From assembly GCF_020982545.1 (NCBI RefSeq), contig NZ_JAJKLK010000024.1, forward strand, positions 62,001 through 126,000: DNA of 64,000 nt, read 5' to 3'. Position 1 is the stretch's first letter; each line of letters opens with the position of its first letter. Below the pieces are notes generated by a model. That model searched no databases. It saw only the letters and a program-made list of their open reading frames with translations, and had not been told where the DNA came from. Positions 53,598 to 63,351 of this stretch are shown piece by piece. Made by a program: the position numbers and the translations under genes. The DNA comes from Streptomyces sp. MNU76. Lineage in GTDB: Bacteria; Actinomycetota; Actinomycetes; Streptomycetales; Streptomycetaceae.

Positions 53598-56422
53598 CGT
53601 GGCCTGCCCTGGTATTCCTCAAGGAGAAGGTGGTAGTTGATGCCGCCGGTGCCGAAGGAGCTCACGGCAGCCCGCCGCGGACGTCCGTCCGGGGCCTCCC
53701 AGGGCGCGGCATCGGTGCGGATACGCCCGGGAACGCGATCGAGGGCCAGTTCGGGACTGAGGGTGCGCAGACCGGTGTTGGGTGGGACGGTCGCGGTACG
53801 CACCGCGTGCAGCGCGCGCAGCAGTCCGGCCCCGCCGGCCGCCGCGAACGTATGGCCGAAGAACGACTTGGCGCTGCCGATGTCCAAGGGGCGCCGACGT
53901 GGTACGGCACCGTAGACCTGGGCCACCGCCGCGATCTCCACTCGGTCGCCGACGCGCGTGCCGGTGCCGTGCGCCTCCAGATAGTCGACGTCGGAGGGTT
54001 CGAACTCGACCTGGTCGAAAGCCTGGAGCATGGCCGAGGCCTGGCCCGTGATGTCCGGAGCGATCAGCGACCTCGCGTCGTTGGAGGCGCCGATGCCGCG
54101 CAGCAGGCCGTGGATCGGGTCGCCGTCCCGGAGCGCGTCGTCGTACCGCTTGAGCAGGAACAACGCGCAGCCGTCTCCGGGTGAGAAACCGTCGGCGGCC
54201 TCGTCGAAAGGGGTGATCCGCCCGTGCGACAGCAGGCCGAGCGAGGAGCACAGCACCATGTCGCGGGCGTTGCAGGGCAGTTCCACACCACCGGCCACCG
54301 CGTAGTCGACCGCCCCCGAGCGCAGTCTGCCGACAGCCAGGTCCAGCGCGGCGAGTGACGAGGCGCACGCCGCCTCCACCGCCACGGGCACGGCGTCCAG
54401 GTCGAACTCGTTGGCGATCAGTGCCGCGACACCGCTGGCCAGGCAGCCGTCGAGCGCGTGTGTGAAGTCCGTGCCGGCCACGGTCCGGTCCCTCACGAGC
54501 CGCAGCACTTCCCGTCTGGTCCGGGCGGCCAGCGCGCCGAGGGTGTCCAGGCCCTCGGCCACTTGTTCCAGTACATCGACGCAGAGCAGGGAGTTGAGGC
54601 GGCGCTCGTTGTGCAGCCCCAGGTTGCTGCCGACCGCCACCAGACCGGAGCCCGGCGGGCCGCCGGGCGGGTACCCGCGCCGGGCGAAGAGTTCGGCGGC
54701 GACGTCGAGCGCCACCCGCTGGGCCGCGTCCAGCGCGGCGTAGCGGCTCGGCGGGAGACGCAGACCGGGCGGCGGCCCGTCCGGCACCGGCACGGACGCA
54801 CCCTGGTCGGTGTAGGAACGGTCGAGGCTGAGGGCTCCCGGCGCGTAGTAGATGCTCCGGTCGAAGACGTCGTCCGGCACCGGACCGACCATGCTGCGAC
54901 CGGCCAGCGTGCGTGCCCAGAACGCTTCGGCATCCGGGCAACCGGCGAAGCGTCCGGCGAAACCCACCACGGCGATCGGTATCGGCCCGTCCCTGCTCAC
55001 CGTCCCGGCCCCGGTGACCGCCCGGAGATCCTCGGCCGACGCACCGCCACCGCTGTGCGGGGTGCCGTACTCCTCCATGACGACATGGGCCACGGTCCCG
55101 GTCAGCGACGAACCGACGAGCGCCGCCCGGCGCGGCCCGCCGCCGGACGGCGCCGGCCAGCCCTCGGTCCCGGGCACCGCGCGCAGGGCACCGCCGTGCG
55201 GCATCCGCGACCGCGTGCCACCGCCGGGCAGCCTGCGGTGATGCAGCGCCAGCGCGATCTTGCTGAGGCCGGCGAGTCCGGCGTTCGCGAAGGTGTGCCC
55301 CAGCCGGTCCCGGACCGAACCGACCGCCACGGAGCCGGGCGCCGCGCCGGTGAACGAGGCAGTGAGCGCCCGCTGCTCGGCGTGCGACTCGCCGGCGACG
55401 CCGGACCCCGCCGCTTCGACGTACTGCACCGCCTCGGCCGCCGCCGCACAGGTCGTACGTCCCGCGACGGCCGCCTCCTCCCACAGCCCGTCCCGGTCCG
55501 GGTAGCGGAAGGCGCCGGGGCGCCCCTCGTGCCGCAGGACACACGACCGCACGGTGGCGTACACACGGTCGCCGTCCTGTTCGGCGGACGAGAGGCGTTT
55601 GAGCAGCAGTGCCCCGACACCCTCGCTGAACGGGCCCGTGTCGCACGGTGCCGTGGCACCGGTGGACTCCTCCTGCCCCAGCCCCTTGGCGGCGAAAGCC
55701 CGCGCGACGAAAGGGCCCTCGTGGCGCTGCCCGGTGATGAGCAGGACGGCGTCCGACAGACCGGCACGCAGACTGTCCATGGCGTACGCGAGGCCCAGGT
55801 ACGACGTGACATCGGCGGACTCCAGCGCCAGCGTCCTCCCACGCAGCTTGAAGGCGGACGCGACCCGCGCCGGGATGGAGCTGACGAGCTCGCTCACCCT
55901 GTCGTGCGGCGACGCGCCGAGCCGCCGTATCAGCGCGGCGCGGAACTCCTCGGTGGTGTCCGCGTTCGTGTCCGACGCGTGTCCGCCGTGCTCCGCGAGC
56001 GTCCGCCCCAGTTCGACGGCGTAGCGAGCGCCCTCGATCCGCAAGGCGTTGGCGTACTGGCGGTCCAGGCCGAAGCAGGTGCCCACCGTGACATCGACGC
56101 GATCCGAGGGGAGCGGTCGCCGGTCATAGCCCGCGTCCTGAAGACACTGGCGGGCCGCCTCCAGAGCCAGGAGCTGCATCCGGGACATCGTCCCCGTCTG
56201 AGCGGGTGGAATCCCGAATCCGGCGACATCGACCTCGATGTCGCCGAGTCCGCCCGCGGCGGGAGCGGGGGCGCCGTCGGTCGCCGGGGCGGTCAGCAAC
56301 CGCCAGTACTGCTCGGCCCCCCGAGCAGCCGGGTACAGCGCCCCGATGCCGACCACCGCGATCGCCTCGGGAATCACCGAGGGACCGCGCCCTTCGGAAC
56401 GCACACGCGACCCAGAGGCCAT
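53594..56422 (-). CDS. redX: Tandem ketosynthase, bipyrrole-forming condensation
   Basis: A 942-residue protein of two KS units. The first (IAVVGIGALYPAARG, about 20-430) has LALESADVTSYLGLAYA where the active-site Cys block should be, so it lacks the nucleophile. The second (IAVVGFAGRFAGCP, about 490-930) keeps VEAACASSLAALDLA (Cys near 686), EAHGTGTRVGD and GSAKSFFGHTFAAAGG. RedX joins pyrrolyl-RedO to malonyl-RedN by decarboxylation. It starts 93 bp after redD ends and is coupled to redW. Confidence 0.9.
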   Translation of the reverse strand: MASGSRVRSEGRGPSVIPEAIAVVGIGALYPAARGAEQYWRLLTAPATDGAPAPAAGGLGDIEVDVAGFGIPPAQTGTMSRMQLLALEAARQCLQDAGYDRRPLPSDRVDVTVGTCFGLDRQYANALRIEGARYAVELGRTLAEHGGHASDTNADTTEEFRAALIRRLGASPHDRVSELVSSIPARVASAFKLRGRTLALESADVTSYLGLAYAMDSLRAGLSDAVLLITGQRHEGPFVARAFAAKGLGQEESTGATAPCDTGPFSEGVGALLLKRLSSAEQDGDRVYATVRSCVLRHEGRPGAFRYPDRDGLWEEAAVAGRTTCAAAAEAVQYVEAAGSGVAGESHAEQRALTASFTGAAPGSVAVGSVRDRLGHTFANAGLAGLSKIALALHHRRLPGGGTRSRMPHGGALRAVPGTEGWPAPSGGGPRRAALVGSSLTGTVAHVVMEEYGTPHSGGGASAEDLRAVTGAGTVSRDGPIPIAVVGFAGRFAGCPDAEAFWARTLAGRSMVGPVPDDVFDRSIYYAPGALSLDRSYTDQGASVPVPDGPPPGLRLPPSRYAALDAAQRVALDVAAELFARRGYPPGGPPGSGLVAVGSNLGLHNERRLNSLLCVDVLEQVAEGLDTLGALAARTRREVLRLVRDRTVAGTDFTHALDGCLASGVAALIANEFDLDAVPVAVEAACASSLAALDLAVGRLRSGAVDYAVAGGVELPCNARDMVLCSSLGLLSHGRITPFDEAADGFSPGDGCALFLLKRYDDALRDGDPIHGLLRGIGASNDARSLIAPDITGQASAMLQAFDQVEFEPSDVDYLEAHGTGTRVGDRVEIAAVAQVYGAVPRRRPLDIGSAKSFFGHTFAAAGGAGLLRALHAVRTATVPPNTGLRTLSPELALDRVPGRIRTDAAPWEAPDGRPRRAAVSSFGTGGINYHLLLEEYQGRPR

Positions 56423-56515
56423 GACGAGACTCCCACTCTCTGTTCCGCAGGACGCGGCGCTCAGGCGCCGTCGATGCGCCGCCGACCGCGGAGGGCGGCG
56501 CGGCGTGCCGGCCCC

Positions 56516-57295
56516 TCACACGAGGCCGGCATGCGCCAACGCGGGATCCTGAGCCAGGATCTCCGCGTGCCGGCGCTGGAGCAGTTCCCCGGGCCTGATG
56601 CCCAGTTCCTCGTCGAGACGCTGCCGGGCCAGCCGGAACTGCTCCAGGGCGTCGCTCTGGCGCCCGACCTGGTACAACGCCAGCATGAGCAGATCGCAGA
56701 AATGTTCCCGCAACGGGAACTGGGCCACCAGCCGGTGCAGTTCGGCGATCGCCCGAGCGTGGTCTCCGAGCATGATGCGAGCCCGCACCTGATCCGCCAG
56801 GGCGGAGAGACGTCTTTCCTCGAACAACCGGGCGGCGCTGCGGCAGCGCAGCCCGTCGCCCGCGTCCAGCAGGGCCGGACCACGCCACAGGAGCAGCGCG
56901 GAGTCCAGCAGACGAAGTGCCCGTTCGGGGGCGTCGGCCAGCGTCGTCGCGGCCTGGGACGCCAGGTCGAGAAACCGATGCCCGTCGATGTGCTCGCGCG
57001 GGACGTCCAGGACGTAGCCGTTGGGTACGGAGCGCAGCACGGTGGTCCCTGAGCCGTACCGCCCGCCATCGCCCCTCAGCACCCTGCGTACCCGGGTGGC
57101 ATGTGCCTGCATGGCGTTGCGGGGATTGCGGACGGTGTCGCCCGACCAGAGTTCGTCCGCCAGATCCGTATGGGAAACCGCCTGGCCCGCTTCCAGGGCG
57201 AGGACGGCGAGCATGGTCCGGACTTTGCTGGATCCCACACCGTGCGGATGACCGTCCGTGAACACGGATATCGGACCGAGAAGATGGATAGCCAC
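56516..57295 (-). CDS. redD: SARP-family pathway activator
   Basis: A 259-residue Streptomyces antibiotic regulatory protein. An OmpR-type winged helix (KVRTMLAVLALEAGQAVSHTDLADELWSG region, then MQAHATRVRRVLRGDGG) is followed by a bacterial transcriptional activation domain (DAPERALRLLDSALLLWRG to LDEELGIRPGELLQRRH). RedD activates the biosynthetic operons and is itself activated by RedZ. GTG 57295 has GAGGGG 5 bases upstream; ATG 57310 is possible. The paired CTGACC/GGTCAG at 57365-57379 lies in its promoter. Confidence 0.92.
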   Translation of the reverse strand: MAIHLLGPISVFTDGHPHGVGSSKVRTMLAVLALEAGQAVSHTDLADELWSGDTVRNPRNAMQAHATRVRRVLRGDGGRYGSGTTVLRSVPNGYVLDVPREHIDGHRFLDLASQAATTLADAPERALRLLDSALLLWRGPALLDAGDGLRCRSAARLFEERRLSALADQVRARIMLGDHARAIAELHRLVAQFPLREHFCDLLMLALYQVGRQSDALEQFRLARQRLDEELGIRPGELLQRRHAEILAQDPALAHAGLV

Positions 57296-57364
57296 AACGT
57301 CCCCTCGCATGCTGGTACGTGATTTCATCGGCGATGGCCGACCATGCATCCCTCTCGCGACTAC

Positions 57365-57379
57365 TGACCCGCGGTCAGC
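57365..57379. promoter_or_regulatory. CTGACC-CGC-GGTCAG palindrome upstream of redD
   Basis: The same hexamer as in the redP/redQ arrays, here as one inverted pair about 70 bp before the redD start. It lacks the three-unit 11-bp array, so a weaker autoregulatory site or coincidence are both possible. Confidence 0.45.
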
Positions 57380-57545
57380 GAGTCATTCACAGCCGCTCCA
57401 TCGTCGCAGGGTGCTCGGAGCAAGGTCATCGGTCGACCGGACCGATTCGGATCTGCACGGAAGAATGAGGCAGCAGGCGTGTGTCGACTCTTCATGGAGG
57501 GATGCGCCCCCATCTCAACAGAAGATGTAGACGGACGCGTTCCGC

Positions 57546-58000
57546 TTGGAGGACTTCGGCGAACAGGCGGGTACCGAGCGCCGCCACCCCTACGTCCTCG
57601 CCGAGCTGCACCCGCCCGTACCCGAGGCCGAGCCTGACAGGCAGGGGGACACCCTCGGGGGGCTGCAGCGGATGATCGACGCGGCGCACGGTCGTCGCGC
57701 AGTTCCGAGCCGCCTGCCTGGCCCGCCCGGACGAGAGAGATTCCAAGCGGTGGCGGCCGAACTGAAGGCAGAGAGTGCGGAGTTCAGCGGATTGTGTGAG
57801 CGGCGGGACATCGAGGAGGCCGGGCAGATCCGCAAGGAGATGAACCACCCGGTGCTCGGGTTGCTGTGCTTCGAGTGCAGCGTGATGCGGCTGCCGGCGC
57901 GGCCGGACCCGTCGATCGTGCTGCACACGCCGCTTCAGGAGGCGGACGCCGCGGGCGAGCCGGAGTGGCTGGCGTCGCCAGAGGGGCGGCGCGGGGCGAT
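57546..58000 (+). pseudogene. MmyB-like ligand-binding domain remnant of an XRE regulator
   Basis: The stretch RFQAVAAELKAESAEFSGLCERRD, NHPVLGLLCFECSVMRL and VLHTPLQEADAAG ending EWLASPEGRRGAMYP matches the C-terminal MmyB-like domain of Streptomyces XRE regulators. The N-terminal helix-turn-helix and a proper stop are missing, so only the ligand-binding half remains between the red cluster and the next cluster. Confidence 0.6.
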
Positions 58001-58181
58001 GTACCCCGTGGGGGGACAGTGGCGGTGCCGCTTCGCCGGGGCGTGGCGTGATCGACAGCAACCACAGCCGTGCCCACCACCCGCCCTCTCGGCGCCTGGC
58101 GCCGAGGTGAGCCGGCGCGACCGGCGCCAAGGGCGCCGCGAAGCTCGGCGGCGCCCTTCATGGGGAGGGTGGCGCGGTCGC

Positions 58182-60959
58182 TCAGGGGGTTCCGACTGCC
58201 AGGGCTTTGAACTCTCTGGGGAGGTCCGCGCGCCTGGTGACGTTGAGCTTGCGGTAGACGCGGGTCAGATGCTGTTCCACCGTGCTGATGGTGACGCACA
58301 GTTGGTCGGCGATCTCACGGTTGGAGTTGCCCAGGGCGGCCAGGGACGCTACCCGTCGCTCCGCCGCGCTCAGGGGATCGCGTGGAACGGTGCCCGGGTC
58401 GGGCGGTCTCTCCTCCCTGCCGCGCGGCGGCAGAGAGGGCTGCAGATGTTCGGCGCCGCACACATCGGCCAGGTGCAGCGCCTGGTACAGCGCTCGCCGT
58501 GCCTGTTCCGCCTCACCGATCGCGCGCTGCGCGGAACTCAACGCGGCCAGTGCCCGGGCCAGTTCGAGCCTGTCCCCGGTGAGCCGCAGGACACTGACTG
58601 CTTCCAGCAGCAGGCTCGCCCGGCGCCGCGGTTCGGCTATCTCGGCGAGCAGGCACATGGCGACGCCGCGGCTGCGGGATTTGGCGCTGCCGGGGCGGGC
58701 CAGCTCCGCGTCCGCGAGTCGGCGGACCTGGTCCCGCTGCCCGAGGCGCAGATGCGCGGCCGCCGCGCCGCTGCGCCAGGGCAGGAAGGACGGCAGATCC
58801 ATGTCCCAGGCGCGGGCCTGGTCGCCGCAGCGCAGAAAGTCGTCCAGGGCCGCGTGCACCCGGCCCGCGGCCAGGTGGTGATGGCCCCGGGCGTAGAGAT
58901 ACTGCAGGCCGTACCGTGACTCGGAGATCGCGTCCGGTACCGAGTGCCGCAGGTACTCCTCGGCGACGTCGTCCGCCCCCATGGCGGTCGCGGCCAGGAC
59001 GAGCGTGCTCAGCGGCGCACCGACGGCGACTCCCCAACTGCGGGGCGAGAGGTGGGTCATGGCGGAGCGGGCGAGGGTGCAGGCCTCGTTCAGATCGCCC
59101 TGTCGCAGGGCCAGTTCGGCGCGGATCGCGGTGAGCTTCGCCTGCCAGGTGGGCACCTGCCGGGCGGTGGCCTCCTGCAGGAGCTTGGCCGACCAGACGG
59201 AGGCCTGGCCGAGCCGGTCCGCGTAGACGAGCGAGAGCAACGCCGACTCCAGCGCGTACAGACTGCTGTCGTCCAGGGGGCAGGAGCGCAGCACCTGTTC
59301 GGCGCTCCAGGCGCTGGACTCGTCGCCGCCGTTGCGCAGTGTCGAGCCGAGGACGGTCTCGGCGAGCAGGACGGGTCTGGCGGCCGTGGGTTCCCTGCTG
59401 TCGCGGATGCCCGGGCCGTCCTCGGCGGCGGGGAGGAGAGGCACCATCGTGGGGTAGCGGTTCCGCAGCCACTCCCTGTTTTCCGTGAACAGGCCGTGGG
59501 GGCCCGGGACCTTCGGGCCCAGCGCGCGGATCACCTCGGCGGCCTCGTCGAAGCGCCCGTGCCACAGCAGGGCACGGGAGAGCGGCACGGCCAGCTGGGC
59601 GGGCAGGACGCCCGTCAGCAGCGCTTCGGACAGCGGCCCCAGACGGGGCATCACCATGGAGGGGTTGAGCTGCCACTCCAGCCGCGCGAGCATCATCGTC
59701 GTGAGCGCCTGCTCGCGTGCGTCGTCGGAGCCGGACAGCGCCAGTTCCAGGCACTCCAGGGCGAAGCCGACGTCGCCGCTTTGGCGCGCCTGCTCGGAGG
59801 CGTCCATCAGCACGGGGACTGCCCAGCAGGGTGGCACGTGTCGCGCGGCGACGAGATGCCGGGCGACCGTGGGTGTCGGAAGTCCCTCATGGTGGAGTAA
59901 TTCCGCGATGTCGAGTCGCTGTTGGGTGAGAACGCCCCAGGGGATGTCGTCCAGGACGGCCGACCGTGCCGCCGGATGACGGAATCGGTTGCCGTCGACG
60001 AGCCCGGCGGCCTCCATGTGCCGCAGCGCGTTCGCCACCGAGGACGGACCGAGTTGGAGCAGGCGGCCTATGCGGTCGGGGGAGGAGCAGGAGTCCAGCA
60101 ACGCCATCGTGCGGGCCACGCCGAGGACGTCCGGCTCCCGGCCGTGCAGACAGGCGAGCACCGCTTGCGCGAACTCCTCTCCCGCGGGCGGGACTTCGGA
60201 CCCGGCGTCGCCGTCACCGGCACCGTCCACCAGCCGGTCGCGGTGGTCCCTCAGCAGAGCGTGGACGAGCAAGGGGTTGCCGCCGCTGAGGGAGTGGTAG
60301 GCGGGGCCGAGGGCCTGTGCCTCCTCCGTGCCTAGGGCCTTCTTCGTGAGCTCGGTCGTGCCCTCCGGGGACAGGGGAGCCAACCGGACACGCCGGTAGA
60401 AGGGATGGCGGAGCAGTTCGGTGCTCAACAGCGGGGGACAGTGGCGGGCACTGTCCGGGCGGCTGAGCACCAGCATCACGGGCGCGGATCTGGTGTGCGG
60501 GAGCAGTTGGAGCAGACAGCTCAGGGAAGCGGAGTCGGTGTGTTGAACGTCGTCGACGCAGAGCAGCAGGCCGCCCGCCCCGGCCGCGTGCAGCAGCGCA
60601 CGGCACAGGCCGCGGGCGACATGGGCCTGCAGGGCGGCCGACTCATGACGGGCGGGCGGATCGGAGGCGAAGCTGTTCTCCAGGACGGTCATCTGCGTAC
60701 GCAGCTGGGCGGGCAGCGAAACGTCCCGGACGAGTTGATGGACGATACCGAACGGGACGTCTCGCTCCTCTTGCCGGCCGACTGCTCGCAAGACCTCGGA
60801 ACCGGTCGCGGACGCCTCCTCGGCAAAGGCATAGAGCAACTCGGACTTGCCGATGCCTACGGAGCCGCTGACGAGGACGACGTGTCCATTGCCGCGACGG
60901 CTGGCCGCGAGGAATTCGTGTAACGTGAACAGTTCATCTTTGCGGTCGATCAGTATCAT
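58182..60959 (-). CDS. LAL (large ATP-binding LuxR) transcriptional activator
   Basis: A 925-residue regulator. Walker A is VSGSVGIGKSELLYAF (about residues 31-46), Walker B-like GGLLLCVDDVQHTDS (about 130), followed by a TPR-like helical middle. The C-terminal LuxR helix-turn-helix is LSAAERRVASLAALGNSNRE, then TISTVEQHLTRVYRKLNV. LALs usually switch on an adjacent polyketide cluster, here the PKS starting at 63.35 kb. Two leucines (codon 13 at 60921-60923 and codon 354 at 59898-59900) use TTA, so it should need the bldA tRNA. Confidence 0.92.
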   Translation of the reverse strand: MILIDRKDELFTLHEFLAASRRGNGHVVLVSGSVGIGKSELLYAFAEEASATGSEVLRAVGRQEERDVPFGIVHQLVRDVSLPAQLRTQMTVLENSFASDPPARHESAALQAHVARGLCRALLHAAGAGGLLLCVDDVQHTDSASLSCLLQLLPHTRSAPVMLVLSRPDSARHCPPLLSTELLRHPFYRRVRLAPLSPEGTTELTKKALGTEEAQALGPAYHSLSGGNPLLVHALLRDHRDRLVDGAGDGDAGSEVPPAGEEFAQAVLACLHGREPDVLGVARTMALLDSCSSPDRIGRLLQLGPSSVANALRHMEAAGLVDGNRFRHPAARSAVLDDIPWGVLTQQRLDIAELLHHEGLPTPTVARHLVAARHVPPCWAVPVLMDASEQARQSGDVGFALECLELALSGSDDAREQALTTMMLARLEWQLNPSMVMPRLGPLSEALLTGVLPAQLAVPLSRALLWHGRFDEAAEVIRALGPKVPGPHGLFTENREWLRNRYPTMVPLLPAAEDGPGIRDSREPTAARPVLLAETVLGSTLRNGGDESSAWSAEQVLRSCPLDDSSLYALESALLSLVYADRLGQASVWSAKLLQEATARQVPTWQAKLTAIRAELALRQGDLNEACTLARSAMTHLSPRSWGVAVGAPLSTLVLAATAMGADDVAEEYLRHSVPDAISESRYGLQYLYARGHHHLAAGRVHAALDDFLRCGDQARAWDMDLPSFLPWRSGAAAAHLRLGQRDQVRRLADAELARPGSAKSRSRGVAMCLLAEIAEPRRRASLLLEAVSVLRLTGDRLELARALAALSSAQRAIGEAEQARRALYQALHLADVCGAEHLQPSLPPRGREERPPDPGTVPRDPLSAAERRVASLAALGNSNREIADQLCVTISTVEQHLTRVYRKLNVTRRADLPREFKALAVGTP

Positions 60960-61043
60960 GCGTGTACTCTTTGCAGCACGTCGGAATTCTATTCGTAAAC
61001 CGGCGAGTAAATTTCCGGAGGCCTGAAGTTTCTTTGCAGAGTC

Positions 61044-62147
61044 TTAGTAGAGCCCCTCGGGAGCCGACGAAGTGGTCTGTAGTGGAGTCACATTTGCGAC
61101 TCCGTCGGACGGCCATCTCGAGCCGGTGTCGTAACGCAGCGCCTGGTCGCGTTCGAGGATGTTGGGAAGGAACAGGTCTTCGTGCAGCACGGTCAGTCGA
61201 ACCTGTCCTACGGTGCCGTATTCCACCGCCGTTGACCAGTCCTCTTTGCGTACGACATTCATTGTCACCTGCGGGTAATTCGGAACATAGGGCATGAGTT
61301 CGGCGTTCTGCTCGACGGGCAGGCCCGCCGCGTTGCCGAAAGTGTTGCCGTAGCTGCGACCGCAGATGCCGTCGTCCATCGCGGCCTCGAAGCCGCGGTA
61401 CATGTCCGGGCTCAACTGCGTGCCGCTCAGCCGCACCCCCCGCAGCGGTGCGACCAGGTCGGGATGGCGGCGCACCAGCGCCTGGAAGAGCGCGGGGGTG
61501 GTGTTGAGGTAGTCGATCCGGCCGTGGGTGAGCACGTCGGCGACCTGCTCCAGCAGGTGGGTGGTGTACTCGGCCGCGTCCGCCAGTCGGCCGGCCCGGA
61601 TGAGTCGCTTGACCCAGCGCGGGTCCATGTCGACGGCGTACACCTGTCCGGCGTACAGATCCGACACCTCCCACACGCCGTTGCCGATCAGATGCGGTCC
61701 CGTGGGGGTCGCCTGGAGCCAGGTCCGCCCCTGGGCGAACCCCTCGGTGACGAAGGACCAGCGGCGCCACGCTCCGCGGTGCAGCAGCATGGCGGGCGTG
61801 TAGAAGACCCGGCAGGGCGTGCCGGTGGTGCCGCCGGTGTCCCAGACGCGGCCGGTCAGCGGGCGCGGCACGGCGAGCGGTACGAGGTCCGTCGGGTCCT
61901 GGGAGCGCAGGATGTCCACCGGAAACGGGCCGAACGCTGCGAGCTGCTCATAGCGGGTGATGTCCCGTGCGTCGAAGTCGAGTCGGGCGGCGCGCCGCAG
62001 CCAGTACGGGCTGCCCGTCTCCGGGTGGAAGTGCCGCGCCACCACTTTCCGGGTCCATGCGTCGAGGTCGGTTTCGAGCCAGCCCTCGATCAGCGTGTCG
62101 CACTCCGTGCCCCGCACGGCGGGCGACACGTCGGCCGGCGCGCTCAC
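61044..62147 (-). CDS. PaaK-like AMP-forming ligase family protein
   Basis: A 367-residue protein resembling phenylacetate-CoA ligase and related ANL enzymes: WDTGGTTGTPCRVFYTP is the nucleotide-binding loop, SGTQLSPDMYRGFEAAM and GRSYGNTFGNAAGLP follow, and LRYDTGSRWPSDG resembles the hinge. The usual C-terminal subdomain with the catalytic lysine is short or absent, so the reaction is uncertain. The GTG start overlaps the stop of the acyltransferase gene (GTGA). It may activate a starter acid for the neighbouring PKS. Confidence 0.72.
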   Translation of the reverse strand: MSAPADVSPAVRGTECDTLIEGWLETDLDAWTRKVVARHFHPETGSPYWLRRAARLDFDARDITRYEQLAAFGPFPVDILRSQDPTDLVPLAVPRPLTGRVWDTGGTTGTPCRVFYTPAMLLHRGAWRRWSFVTEGFAQGRTWLQATPTGPHLIGNGVWEVSDLYAGQVYAVDMDPRWVKRLIRAGRLADAAEYTTHLLEQVADVLTHGRIDYLNTTPALFQALVRRHPDLVAPLRGVRLSGTQLSPDMYRGFEAAMDDGICGRSYGNTFGNAAGLPVEQNAELMPYVPNYPQVTMNVVRKEDWSTAVEYGTVGQVRLTVLHEDLFLPNILERDQALRYDTGSRWPSDGVANVTPLQTTSSAPEGLY

Positions 62148-63106
62148 CGGGCCCGCGCCGGCGAAAGGTCTATGCCGAACTCGTACACACTGGTCAGCAC
62201 CTGCTGGATGTGCTCCGGCTTGTCGACGTGCACCACCGGGAACGGGAACCTGAGAATGCCGTCCGGGATCGAGCCGCCCATGACGAGGCCGAGGCGCACG
62301 CCCTGGTCCTTCATCTCGTCGCAGACGTCCACCAGGCTGATCGGGTCCGTGGGGTTCCGGTCGAACAGATCCCGTACGTCCTCCGCCGTGGTCAGGGTCT
62401 TGCGCTCCAGGCAGGAGACCAGCGGCAGTTCGGGCGCCCTGAACGGCATCGCGTCGATGTACGGCGCCATGAACTCGCGGAAGTGACCGCGCAGCGGCGA
62501 GTGCACGGCGATCGGCCGGTCCGGCAAGGGGGCGACGGTGCCCGGCGGAAGGTCGGCCGCCAGCGCGTCCAGCGCCCTCCGCTCGCCCGACAGCATCAGG
62601 ATCCGCATGGCCCCGTCGGCCGTCGGCCCGAAGTCCCCGGACAGATGCACCCCGGCCCGGCCCTCGCCCCGGTACGCCGCCACCAGATCGGCCTCGGCCG
62701 GCGCGAACGCCAGCGCGAGGCCCTGCTCCGGCTCCTCGGCGGACAGTTCGGGTGTGTGACGGGCGTGCGCCAGCATCTCGAACAGTTCCCGCCGCCCGAT
62801 CGAGCCCGCCAGGCAACTCGCCGTCATGGCGCCGAGGCTCAGTCCGCCCAGCACCGCCGGGCTGAGCCCGTGCTCCGCCAGCACGTCGTGGATGCCGAGG
62901 GCGAGTGCCGTCTCACGGATCGTCCCGGCGCTCTGCCGCTCCTCCTGGGGCTCCGGCAGCTCCCCCTCGAGGATCTGGCCCACCGTGAGACCTGTCCACT
63001 GCGAGACCTGCTCGTACAGGTCCCACATCACGGGATGGGCCCCGTACATCTCCAGACCATGCACTTCCGTGCCGACTCCGCCGCCGAACAGAAAGCCCAA
63101 TGTCAT
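62144..63106 (-). CDS. Malonyl-CoA acyltransferase-like protein (trans-acting AT)
   Basis: A 320-residue FabD-like enzyme. The nucleophile elbow is VLGGLSLGAMTASCLAG (GxSxG, Ser near residue 91), with FLFGGGVGTEVHGLEMYG at the N-terminus where FabD has the GQG loop, and VHSPLRGHFREFM near the catalytic His position. It could load or edit carrier domains of the divergent PKS. Coupled to the PaaK-like gene; 245 bp separate it from the PKS start on the other strand. Confidence 0.75.
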   Translation of the reverse strand: MTLGFLFGGGVGTEVHGLEMYGAHPVMWDLYEQVSQWTGLTVGQILEGELPEPQEERQSAGTIRETALALGIHDVLAEHGLSPAVLGGLSLGAMTASCLAGSIGRRELFEMLAHARHTPELSAEEPEQGLALAFAPAEADLVAAYRGEGRAGVHLSGDFGPTADGAMRILMLSGERRALDALAADLPPGTVAPLPDRPIAVHSPLRGHFREFMAPYIDAMPFRAPELPLVSCLERKTLTTAEDVRDLFDRNPTDPISLVDVCDEMKDQGVRLGLVMGGSIPDGILRFPFPVVHVDKPEHIQQVLTSVYEFGIDLSPARAR

Positions 63107-63351
63107 GGCCGACTCCCGCGTATCTCGAACAAGAAAAGACGTGAACAGGACATGGTGCACTCGGTGTGTCAACTGTGCGACAAGGCGGTCGAGACCACTG
63201 ATGTGCAGCTACCGTACCCATCGCCCGGCCCCGCGAAAAGAGTCATCTGACTCTGTCTCGAGCCGCCGTCGGGTGTCGCGGGCCGCGCTATCGAAACGCT
63301 ATGCGGGACTGTCAGAGTTCTTCCGTGGCCCGAGTAATTCCTCTTGCCCGG

